The translations under genes were made by a program, and so were the position numbers. Below the pieces are notes generated by a model. The model was not told the origin of the DNA. It searched no databases and saw nothing but the letters and a program-made list of their open reading frames with translations. Shown one piece after another: positions 43,401-53,921 of a stretch of 64,000 bases of DNA; the first letter of the stretch is position 1, and each line of letters begins with the position of its first letter. This stretch comes from Auanema rhodensis (Eukaryota; Nematoda; Chromadorea; Rhabditida; Rhabditidae), in assembly GCA_964057225.1 (NCBI GenBank), contig OZ059894.1, positions 372,001-436,000 on the forward strand. Direction: 5' to 3'.

Positions 43401-45990
43401 TGGACATGAGGAATCTAATTTTGAAAACCGCATCTCTTTATCTTTCACGTGAAGCGAGTTACATACCAAGTGCACATCACGTGTACATTTAATTAGCATA
43501 AATTAAAGTTCACGTAAATTTCAAAGTCATGGTTACCATGCACCAATATCAATAAAAATTTGTTTTTAGACTAATATGGACATGGGGAATCTAATTTTGA
43601 AAACCGCATCTCTTTATCTTTCACGTGAAGCGAGTTACATACCAAGTGCACATCACGTGTACATTTAATTAGCATAAATTAAAGTTCACGTAAATTTCAA
43701 AGTCATGGTTACCATGCACCAATATCGATAAAAATTTGTTTTTAGACTAATATGGACATGGGGAATCTAATTTTGAAAACCGCATCTCTTTATCTTTCAC
43801 GTGAAGCGAGTTACATACCAAGTGCACATCACGTGTACATTTAATTAGCATAAATTAAAAATCACGTAAATTTCAAAGTCATGGTTACCATGCACCAATA
43901 TCAATAAAAATTTGTTTTTAGACTAATATGGACATGGGGAATCTAATTTTGAAAACCGCATCTCTTTATCTTTCACGTGAAGCAAGTTACATACCAAGTG
44001 CACATCACGTGTACATTTAATTAGCATAAATTAAAGTTCACGTAAATTTCAAAGACATGGTTACCATTAACCAATATCAATAAAAATTTGTTTTTAGACT
44101 AATATGGACATGGGGAATCTAATTTTGAAAACCGCATCTCTTTATCTTTCACGTGAAGCGAGTTACATACCAAGTGCACATCACGTGTACATTTAATTAG
44201 CATAAATTAAAGTTCACGTAAATTTCAAAGTCATGGTTACCATGCACCAATATCAATAAAATATTGTTTTTAGACTAATATGGACATGGGGAATCTAATT
44301 TTGAAAACTGCATCTCTTTATCTTTCACGTGAAGCGAGTTACATACCAAGTGCACATCACGTGTACATTTAATTAGCATAAATTAAAGTTCACGTTATTT
44401 TCAAAGACATGGTTACCATGAACCAATATCAATAAAAATTTGTTTTTAGACTAATATGGACATGGGGAATCTAATTTTGAAAACCGCATCTCTTCATCTT
44501 TCACGTGAAGCGAGTTACATACCAAGTGCACATCACGTGTACATTTAATTAGCATAAATTAATGTTCACGTAAATTTCAAAGTCATGGTTACCATGAACC
44601 AATATCAATAAAAATTTGTTTTTAGACTAATATGGACATGGGGAATCTAATTTTGAAAACCGCATCTATTTATCTTTCACGTGAAGCGAGTTACATACCA
44701 AGTGCACATCACGTGTACATTTAATTAGCATAAATTAAAGTTCACGTAAATTTCAAAGTCATGGTTACCATGAACCAATATCAATAAAAATTTGTTTTTA
44801 GACTAATATGGACATGGGGAATCTAATTTTGAAAACCGCATCTCTTTTTCTTTCACGTGAAGCGAGTTACATACCAAGTGCACATCACGTGTACATTTAA
44901 TTAGCATAAATTAAAGTTCACGTTATTTTCAAAGACATGGTTACCATGAACCAATATCAATAAAAATTTGTTTTTAGACTAATATGGACATGGGGAATCT
45001 AATTTTGAAAACCGCATCTCTTCATCTTTCACGTGAAGCGAGTTACATACCAAGTGCACATCACGTGTACATTTAATTAGCATAAATTAAAGTTCACGTT
45101 ATTTTCAAAGACATGGTTACCATGAACCAATATCAATAAAAATTTGTTTTTAGACTAATATGGACATGGGGAATCTAATTTTGAAAACCGCATCTATTTA
45201 TCTTTCACGTGAAGCGAGTTACATACCAAGTGCACATCACGTGTACATTTAATTAGCATAAATTAAAGTTCACGTAAATTTCAAAGTCATGGTTACCATG
45301 AACCAATATCAATAAAAATTTGTTTTTAGACTAATATGGACATGGGGAATCTAATTTTGAAAACCGCATCTCTTTTTCTTTCACGTGAAGCGAGTTACAT
45401 ACCAAGTGCACATCACGTGTACATTTAATTAGCATAAATTAAAGTTCACGTAATTTTCAAAGACATGGTTACCATGAACCAATATCAATAAAAATTTGTT
45501 TTTAGACTAATATGGACATGGGGAATCTAATTTTGAGAACCGCATCTCTTTATCTTTCAGGTGAAGCGAGTTACATACCAAGTGCACATCACGTGTACAT
45601 TTAATTAGCATAAATTAAAGTTCACGTAATTTTCAAAGTCATGGTTACCATGAACCAATATCAATAAAAATTTGTTTTTAGACTAATATGGACATGAGGA
45701 ATCTAATTTTGAAAACCGCATCTCTTTATCTTTCACGTGAAGCGAGTTACATACCAAGTGCACATCACGTGTACATTTAATTAGCATAAATTAAAGTTCA
45801 CGTAAATTTCAAAGTCATGGTTACCATGCACCAATATCAATAAAAATTTGTTTTTAGACTAATATGGACATGGGGAATCTAATTTTGAAAACCGCATCTC
45901 TTTATCTTTCACGTGAAGCGAGTTACATACCAAGTGCACATCACGTGTACATTTAATTAGCATAAATTAAAGTTCACGTAAATTTCAAAG
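40450..45990 (+). repeat. 20/21-monomer higher-order repeat with inner 6-8 monomer repeats
   Basis: About 40450-42300 aligns with about 43970-45990. ACCATTAACC (40547 and 44067) and AAATATTG (40741 and 44261) give offset 3520 (20 monomers). TTTTGAGAACC (41835 and 45531) gives 3696 (21 monomers), so copy 2 gained one monomer, marked by CATCTATTTATC near 44665. Inside it, AATTAAAAATCACG recurs at 42621 and 43853 (7 monomers), TCAGGTGAAG at 41861 and 43269 (8 monomers), and GAAGCAAG near 42923 and 43979 (6 monomers). The overlap of these periods suggests repeated unequal exchange. Confidence 0.82.
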
Positions 45991-46593
45991 TCATGGTTAC
46001 CATGAACCAATATCAATAAAAATTGGTTTTTAGACTAATATGGACATGGGGAATCTAATTTTGAAAACCGCATCTCTTTATCTTTCACGTGAAGCGAGTT
46101 ACATACCAAGTGCACATCACGTGTACATTTAATTAGCATAAATTAAAGTTCACGTAAATTTCAAAGTCATGGTTACCATGCACCAATATCAATAAAATAT
46201 TGTTTTTAGACTAATATGGACATGGGGAATCTAATTTTGAAAACTGCATCTCTTTATCTTTCACGTGAAGCGAGTTACATACCAAGTGCACATCACGTGT
46301 ACATTTAATTAGCATAAATTAAAGTTCACGTTATTTTCAAAGACATGGTTACCATGAACCAATATCAATAAAAATTTGTTTTTAGACTAATATGGACATG
46401 GGTAATCTAATTTTGAAAACCGCATCTCTTTATCTTTCACGTGAAGCGAGTTACATACCAAGTGCACATCACGTGTACATTTAATTAGCATAAATTAAAG
46501 TTCACGTAAATTTCAAAGTCATGGTTACCATGAACCAATATCAATAAAAATTTGTTTTTAGACTAATATGGACATGGGGAATCTAATTCTGAA
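45991..46593 (+). repeat. Satellite monomers between two higher-order blocks
   Basis: Parts of about four monomers with private variants TTGGTTTTTAG near 46024, GGGTAATC near 46400 and CTAATTCTG near 46583. GGGTAATC also appears near 55729, 56433 and 57661, linking this stretch to the DNA just left of the LINE. No gene. Confidence 0.75.
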
Positions 46594-49500
46594 AACCGCA
46601 TCTCTTTATCTTTCACGTGAAGCGAGTTACATACCAAGTGCACATCACGTGTACATTTAATTAGCATAAATTAAAGTTCACGTAAATTTCAAAGTCATGG
46701 TTACCATGAACCAATATCAATAAAAATTTGTTTTTAGACTAATATGGACATGGGGAATCTAATTTTGAAAACCGCATCTCTTTATCTTTCACGTGAAGCG
46801 AGTTACATACCAAGTGCACATCACGTGTACATTTAATAAGCATAAATTAAAGTTCACGTAAATTTCAAAGTCATGGTTACCATGAATCAATATCAATAAA
46901 ATATTGTTTTTAGACTAATATGGACATGGGGAATCTAATTTTGAAAACCGCATCTCTTTATCTTTCACGTGAAGCGAGTTACGTACCAAGTGCACATCAC
47001 GTGTACATTTAATTAGCATAAATTAAAGTTCACGTTATTTTCAAAGACATGGTTACCATGAACCAATATCAATAAAAATTTGTTTTTAGACTAATATGGA
47101 CATGGGGAATCTAATTTTGAAAACCGCATCTCTTTATCTTTCACGTGAAGCAAGTTACATACCAAGTGCACATCACGTGTACATTTAATTAGCATAAATT
47201 AAAGTTCACGTAAATTTCAAAGTCATGGTTACCATGCACCAATATCGATAAAAATTTGTTTTTAGACTAATATGGACATGGGGAATCTAATTTTGAAAAC
47301 CGCATCTCTTTATCTTTCACGTGAAGCGAGTTACATACCAAGTGCACATCACGTGTACATTTAATTAGCATAAATTAAAGTTCACGTAAATTTCAAAGTC
47401 ATGGTTACCATGAACCAATATCAATAAAAATTTGTTTTTAGACTAATATGGACATGGGGAATCTAATTTTGAAAACCGCATCTCTTTATCTTTCACGTGA
47501 AGCGAGTTACATACCAAGTGCACATCACGTGTACATTTAATTAGCATAAATTAAAGTTCACGTAAATTTCAAAGTCATGGTTACCATGAACCAATATCAA
47601 TAAAAATTTGTTTTTAGACTAATATGGACATGGGGAATCTAATTTTGAAAACCGCATCTCTTTATCTTTCACGTGAAGCGAGTTACATACCAAGAGCACA
47701 TCACGTGTACATTTAATTAGCATAAATTAAAGTTCACGTAAATTTCAAAGTCATGGTTACCATGAACCAATATCAATAAAAGTTTGTTTTTAGACTAATA
47801 TGGACATGGGGAATCTAATTTTGAAAACCGCATCTCTTTATCTTTCACGTGAAGCGAGTTACATACCAAGTGCACATCACGTGTACATTTAATTAGCATA
47901 AATTAAAGTTCACGTAAATTTCAAAGTCATGGTTACCATGCACCAATATCAATAAAAATTTGTTTTTAGACTAATATGGACATGGGGAATCTAATTTTGA
48001 AAACCGCATCTCTTTATCTTTCACGTGAAGCGAGTTACACACCAAGTGCACATCACGTGTACATTTAATTAGCATAAATTAAAGTTCACGTAATTTTCAA
48101 AGACATGGTTACCATGAACCAATATCAATAAAAATTTGTTTTTAGACTAATATTGACATGGGGAATCTAATTTTGAAAACCGCATCTCTTTATCTTTCAC
48201 GTGAAGCGAGTTACATACCAAGTGCACATCACGTGTACATTTAATTAGCATAAATTAAAGTTCACGTAATTTTCAAAGACATGGTTACCATGAACCAATA
48301 TCAATAAAAATTTGTTTTTAGACTAATATGGACATGGGGAATCTAATTTTGAAAACCGCATCTCTTTATCTTTCACGTGAAGCGAGTTACATACCGAGTG
48401 CACATCACGTGTACATTTAATTAGCATAAATTAAAGTTCACGTAAATTTCAAAGTCATGGTTACCATGAACCAATATCAATAAAAATTTGTTTTTAGACT
48501 AATATGGACATGGGGAATCTAATTTTGAAAACCGCATCTCTTTATCTTTCACGTGAAGCGAGTTACATACCAAGTGCACATCACGTGTACATTTAATTAG
48601 CATAAATTAAAGTTCACGTAAATTTCAAAGTCATGGTTACCATGAACCAATATCAATAAAAATTTGTTTTTAGACTAATATGGACATGGGGAATCTAATT
48701 TTGAAAACCGCATCTCTTTATCTTTCACGTGAAGCGAGTTACATACCAAGTGCACATCACGTGTACATTTAATTAGCATAAATTAAAGTTCACGTAATTT
48801 TCAAAGACATGGTTACCATAAACCAATATCAATAAAAATTTGTTTTTAGACTAATATGGACATGGGGAATCTAATTTTGAAAACCGCATCTCTTTATCTT
48901 TCACGTGAAGCGAGTTACATACCAAGTGCACATCACGTGTACATTTAATTAGCATAAATTAAAGTTCACGTAATTTTCAAAGACATGGTTACCATGAACC
49001 AATATCAATAAAAATTTGTTTTTAGACTAATATGGACATGGGGAATCTAATTTTGAAAACCGCATCTCTTTATCTTTCACGTGAAGCGAGTTACATACCG
49101 AGTGCACATCACGTGTACATTTAATTAGCATAAATTAAAGTTCACGTAAATTTCAAAGTCATGGTTACCATGAACCAATATCAATAAAAATTTGTTTTTA
49201 GACTAATATGGACATGGGGAATCTAATTTTGAAAACCGCATCTCTTTATCTTTCACGTGAAGCGAGTTACATACCAAGTGCACATCACGTGTACATTTAA
49301 TTAGCATAAATTAAAGTTCACGTAAATTTCAAAGTCATGGTTACCATGAACCAATATCAATAAAAATTTGTTTTTAGACTAATATGGACATGGGGAATCT
49401 AATTTTGAAAACCGCATCTCTTTATCTTTCACGTGAAGCGAGTTACATACCAAGTGCACATCACGTGTACATTTAATTAGCATAAATTAAAGTTCACGTA

Positions 49501-52500
49501 ATTTTCAAAGACATGGTTACCATAAACCAATATCAATAAAAATTTGTTTTTAGACTAATATGGACATGGGGAATCTAATTTTGAAAACCGCATCTCTTTA
49601 TCTTTCACGTGAAGCGAGTTACATACCAAGTGCACATCACGTGTACATTTAATTAGCATAAATTAAAGTTCACGTAATTTTCAAAGACATGGTTACCATG
49701 AACCAATATCAATAAAAATTTGTTTTTAGACTAATATTGATATGGGGAATCTAATTTTGAAAACCGCATCTCTTTATCTTTCACGTGAAGTGAGTTACAT
49801 ACCAAGTGCACATCACGTGTACATTTAATTAGCATAAATTAAAGTTCACGTAATTTTCAAAGACATGGTTACCATGAACCAATATCAATAAAAATTTGTT
49901 TTTAGACTAATATGGACATGGGGAATCTAATTTTGAAAACCGCATCTCTTTATCTTTCACGTGAAGCGAGTTACATACCAAGTGCACATCACGTGTACAT
50001 TTAATTAGCATAAATTAAAGTTCACGTAAATTTCAAAGTCATGGTTACCATGAACCAATATCAATAAAAATTTGTTTTTAGACTAATATGGACATGGGGA
50101 ATCTAATTTTGAAAACCGCATCTCTTTATCTTTCACGTGAAGCGAGTTACATACCAAGTGCACATCACGTGTACATTTAATTAGCATAAATTAAAGTTCA
50201 CGTAAATTTCAAAGTCATGGTTACCATGAACCAATATCAATAAAAATTTGTTTTTAGACTAATATGGACATGGGGAATCTAATTTTGAAAACCGCATCTC
50301 TTTATCTTTCACGTGAAGCGAGTTACATACCAAGTGCACATCACGTGTACATTTAATAAGCATAAATTAAAGTTCACGTAAATTTCAAAGTCATGGTTAC
50401 CATGAATCAATATCAATAAAATATTGTTTTTAGACTAATATGGACATGGGGAATCTAATTTTGAAAACCGCATCTCTTTATCTTTCACGTGAAGCGAGTT
50501 ACGTACCAAGTGCACATCACGTGTACATTTAATTAGCATAAATTAAAGTTCACGTTATTTTCAAAGACATGGTTACCATGAACCAATATCAATAAAAATT
50601 TGTTTTTAGACTAATATGGACATGGGGAATCTAATTTTGAAAACCGCATCTCTTTATCTTTCACGTGAAGCAAGTTACATACCAAGTGCACATCACGTGT
50701 ACATTTAATTAGCATAAATTAAAGTTCACGTAAATTTCAAAGTCATGGTTACCATGCACCAATATCGATAAAAATTTGTTTTTAGACTAATATGGACATG
50801 GGGAATCTAATTTTGAAAACCGCATCTCTTTATCTTTCACGTGAAGCGAGTTACATACCAAGTGCACATCACGTGTACATTTAATTAGCATAAATTAAAG
50901 TTCACGTAAATTTCAAAGTCATGGTTACCATGAACCAATATCAATAAAAATTTGTTTTTAGACTAATATGGACATGGGGAATCTAATTTTGAAAACCGCA
51001 TCTCTTTATCTTTCACGTGAAGCGAGTTACATACCAAGTGCACATCACGTGTACATTTAATTAGCATAAATTAAAGTTCACGTAAATTTCAAAGTCATGG
51101 TTACCATGAACCAATATCAATAAAAATTTGTTTTTAGACTAATATGGACATGGGGAATCTAATTTTGAAAACCGCATCTCTTTATCTTTCACGTGAAGCG
51201 AGTTACATACCAAGAGCACATCACGTGTACATTTAATTAGCATAAATTAAAGTTCACGTAAATTTCAAAGTCATGGTTACCATGAACCAATATCAATAAA
51301 AGTTTGTTTTTAGACTAATATGGACATGGGGAATCTAATTTTGAAAACCGCATCTCTTTATCTTTCACGTGAAGCGAGTTACATACCAAGTGCACATCAC
51401 GTGTACATTTAATTAGCATAAATTAAAGTTCACGTAAATTTCAAAGTCATGGTTACCATGCACCAATATCAATAAAAATTTGTTTTTAGACTAATATGGA
51501 CATGGGGAATCTAATTTTGAAAACCGCATCTCTTTATCTTTCACGTGAAGCGAGTTACACACCAAGTGCACATCACGTGTACATTTAATTAGCATAAATT
51601 AAAGTTCACGTAATTTTCAAAGACATGGTTACCATGAACCAATATCAATAAAAATTTGTTTTTAGACTAATATTGACATGGGGAATCTAATTTTGAAAAC
51701 CGCATCTCTTTATCTTTCACGTGAAGCGAGTTACATACCAAGTGCACATCACGTGTACATTTAATTAGCATAAATTAAAGTTCACGTAATTTTCAAAGAC
51801 ATGGTTACCATGAACCAATATCAATAAAAATTTGTTTTTAGACTAATATGGACATGGGGAATCTAATTTTGAAAACCGCATCTCTTTATCTTTCACGTGA
51901 AGCGAGTTACATACCGAGTGCACATCACGTGTACATTTAATTAGCATAAATTAAAGTTCACGTAAATTTCAAAGTCATGGTTACCATGAACCAATATCAA
52001 TAAAAATTTGTTTTTAGACTAATATGGACATGGGGAATCTAATTTTGAAAACCGCATCTCTTTATCTTTCACGTGAAGCGAGTTACATACCAAGTGCACA
52101 TCACGTGTACATTTAATTAGCATAAATTAAAGTTCACGTAAATTTCAAAGTCATGGTTACCATGAACCAATATCAATAAAAATTTGTTTTTAGACTAATA
52201 TGGACATGGGGAATCTAATTTTGAAAACCGCATCTCTTTATCTTTCACGTGAAGCGAGTTACATACCAAGTGCACATCACGTGTACATTTAATTAGCATA
52301 AATTAAAGTTCACGTAATTTTCAAAGACATGGTTACCATAAACCAATATCAATAAAAATTTGTTTTTAGACTAATATGGACATGGGGAATCTAATTTTGA
52401 AAACCGCATCTCTTTATCTTTCACGTGAAGCGAGTTACATACCAAGTGCACATCACGTGTACATTTAATTAGCATAAATTAAAGTTCACGTAATTTTCAA

Positions 52501-52552
52501 AGACATGGTTACCATGAACCAATATCAATAAAAATTTGTTTTTAGACTAATA
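46594..52552 (+). repeat. 20-monomer higher-order repeat (offset 3520 bp)
   Basis: About 46594-49030 aligns with about 50114-52552 at 3520 bp. Paired markers are ATTTAATAAG (46831 and 50351), TTACGTACC (46979 and 50499), CAAGAGCACA (47691 and 51211), TATTGACATG (48151 and 51671) and ATACCGAGTG (48391 and 51911). Between them a 4-monomer inner repeat links ATACCGAG at 48391 and 49095 and ACCATAAACC near 48815 and 49519. Confidence 0.85.
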
Positions 52553-53155
52553 TTGACATGGGGAATCTAATTTTGAAAACCGCATCTCTTTATCTTTCAC
52601 GTGAAGCGAGTTACATACCAAGTGCACATCACGTGTACATTTAATTAGCATAAATTAAAGTTCACGTAATTTTCAAAGACATGGTTACCATGAACCAATA
52701 TCAATAAAAATTTGTTTTTAGACTAATATGGACATGGGGAATCTAATTTTGAAAACCGCATCTCTTTATCTTTCACGTGAAGCGAGTTACATACCAAGTG
52801 CACATCACGTGTACATTTAATTAGCATAAATTAAAGTTCACGTAAATTTCAAAGTCATGGTTACCATGAACCAATATCAATAAAAATTTGTTTTTAGACT
52901 AATATGGACATGGGGAATCTAATTTTGAAAACCGCATCTCTTTATCTTTCACGTGAAGCGAGTTACATACCAAGTGCACATCACGTGTACATTTAATTAG
53001 CATAAATTAAAGTTCACGTAAATTTCAAAGTCATGGTTACCATGAACCAATATCAATAAAAATTTGTTTTTAGACTAATATGGACATGGGGAATCTAATT
53101 TTGAAAACCGCATCTCTTTATCTTTCACGTGAAGCGAGTTACATACCAAGTGCAC

Positions 53156-53163
53156 ATCACGTG
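53156..53163 (+). promoter_or_regulatory. ATCACGTG motif (fits CDEI consensus RTCACRTG), one per monomer
   Basis: At monomer positions 11-18 the sequence fits the budding-yeast centromere element CDEI, bound by the bHLH protein Cbf1. It is the second E-box of the monomer and the left foot of the hairpin. Variants are CATCATGTG in the one-base-shorter lineage and in a few others (near 8101 and 11093), CATTACGTG near 4586 and 11624, and CATCTCGTG near 14265 and 19192. The match is short and could be chance; use as a centromere element here is inference. Confidence 0.35.
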
Positions 53164-53195
53164 TACATTTAATTAGCATAAATTAAAGTTCACGT
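53159..53195. other. 37-bp imperfect hairpin / dyad symmetry, present in each monomer
   Basis: The left arm ACGTGTACATTTAATT (16 nt) pairs with the right arm AATTAAAGTTCACGT (15 nt) around the 6-nt loop AGCATA, with one mismatch and one single-base bulge. It lies at monomer positions 14-50 and is shown here on the reference monomer. Most variants leave it intact. Exceptions include the first monomer and the one at 63431 (AAATGAAAG), several with AATTAATG, and several with CGTTATTTT at the foot. Satellites able to form cruciforms or other non-B structures are recurrent at centromeres; whether this one extrudes in vivo is inference. Confidence 0.8.
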
Positions 53196-53207
53196 AAATT
53201 TCAAAGT

Positions 53208-53220
53208 CATGGTTACCATG
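53208..53220. other. 13-bp dyad CATGGTTACCATG, one per monomer
   Basis: The arms CATGGT and ACCATG flank one central base, at monomer positions 63-75. The dyad is kept in most monomers, but the divergent subfamily (CATGGTTATCATG) breaks one pair. It could be a binding site for a dimeric protein or the tip of a small cruciform; no factor is recognised. Confidence 0.7.
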
Positions 53221-53255
53221 AACCAATATCAATAAAAATTTGTTTTTAGACTAAT

Positions 53256-53348
53256 ATGGACATGGGGAATCTAATTTTGAAAACCGCATCTCTTTATCTT
53301 TCACGTGAAGCGAGTTACATACCAAGTGCACATCACGTGTACATTTAA
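53256..53348 (+). other. 30-codon micro-ORF repeated in each monomer, probably not coding
   Basis: From ATG at monomer position 111 the frame runs 30 codons across the monomer boundary to TAA, starting MDMGNLILK. Every monomer repeats it, because the frame shifts by 2 after each 176 bp and then meets the stop. Nothing suggests translation; variants change codons freely. It matters because it supplies the ATG and first 28 codons of the chimeric ORF that runs into the LINE at 57739. Confidence 0.5.
53300..53309. promoter_or_regulatory. Palindrome TTCACGTGAA with E-box CACGTG, one per monomer
   Basis: A perfect 10-bp palindrome at monomer positions 155-164. CACGTG is the core site of bHLH and bHLH-Zip dimers (established knowledge). 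Rare variants include TTTTACGTGAAG near 37811 and 39043, TTCAGGTGAAG near 41861, 43269 and 45556, and TTCCCGTGAAG near 55411 and 56115. Binding is not shown by the sequence; only the site and its regular recurrence are. Confidence 0.5.
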
Positions 53349-53921
53349 TTAGCATAAATTAAAGTTCACGTAAATTTCAAAGTCATGGTTACCATGAACC
53401 AATATCAATAAAAATTTGTTTTTAGACTAATATGGACATGGGGAATCTAATTTTGAAAACCGCATCTCTTTATCTTTCACGTGAAGCGAGTTACATACCA
53501 AGTGCACATCACGTGTACATTTAATTAGCATAAATTAAAGTTCACGTAATTTTCAAAGACATGGTTACCATGAACCAATATCAATAAAAATTTGTTTTTA
53601 GACTAATATGGACATGGGGAATCTAATTTTGAAAACCGCATCTCTTTATCTTTCACGTGAAGCGAGTTACATACCAAGTGCACATCACGTGTACATTTAA
53701 TTAGCATAAATTAAAGTTCACGTAATTTTCAAAGACATGGTTACCATGAACCAATATCAATAAAAATTTGTTTTTAGACTAATATGGACATGGGGAATCT
53801 AATTTTGAAAACCGCATCTCTTTATCTTTCACGTGAAGCGAGTTACATACCAAGTGCACATCACGTGTACATTTAATTAGCATAAATTAAAGTTCACGTA
53901 ATTTTCAAAGTCATGGTTACC

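Larger units (their letters stand above)
53146..53321 (+). repeat. Reference (consensus-type) satellite monomer, 176 bp
   Basis: A monomer that matches the majority base by eye at every position, used here as reference. Composition is 56 G+C in 176 (31.8%). Landmarks in monomer coordinates are GTGCAC 5-10, ATCACGTG 11-18 with E-box 13-18, imperfect hairpin 14-50, dyad CATGGTTACCATG 63-75, AATAAA 86-91, A5T3GT5 tract 89-102, a 30-codon micro-ORF starting at ATG 111, and palindrome TTCACGTGAA 155-164 holding a second CACGTG. There are five CpG sites, close to the number expected from base composition. The length suits one nucleosome plus linker, as is common for satellites (family knowledge). 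I do not recognise the satellite by name. Confidence 0.95.
52794..53497 (+). repeat. Four identical consensus monomers in tandem
   Basis: Monomers starting at 52794, 52970, 53146 and 53322 read identically base for base over 704 bp and match the majority base everywhere. This is the least diverged run I found in the window. It may be a very recent local amplification or the ancestral type kept by conversion. Confidence 0.88.

Noticed and set aside
53146-53321. A CENP-B box in the monomer
   Set aside because: The core TTCGNNNNANNCGGG is not present on either strand. Rare TTTCGAAAACC variants near 14032 and 18959 give TTCG but lack the CGGG half.
53146-53321. A hammerhead ribozyme, as found in some animal satellites
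   Set aside because: No CTGANGA core with a matching GAAA element is visible in the monomer on either strand.
53146-53321. An RNA polymerase III promoter or tRNA-derived SINE in the monomer
   Set aside because: I see no B box (GGTTCGANTCC-like) and no cloverleaf.
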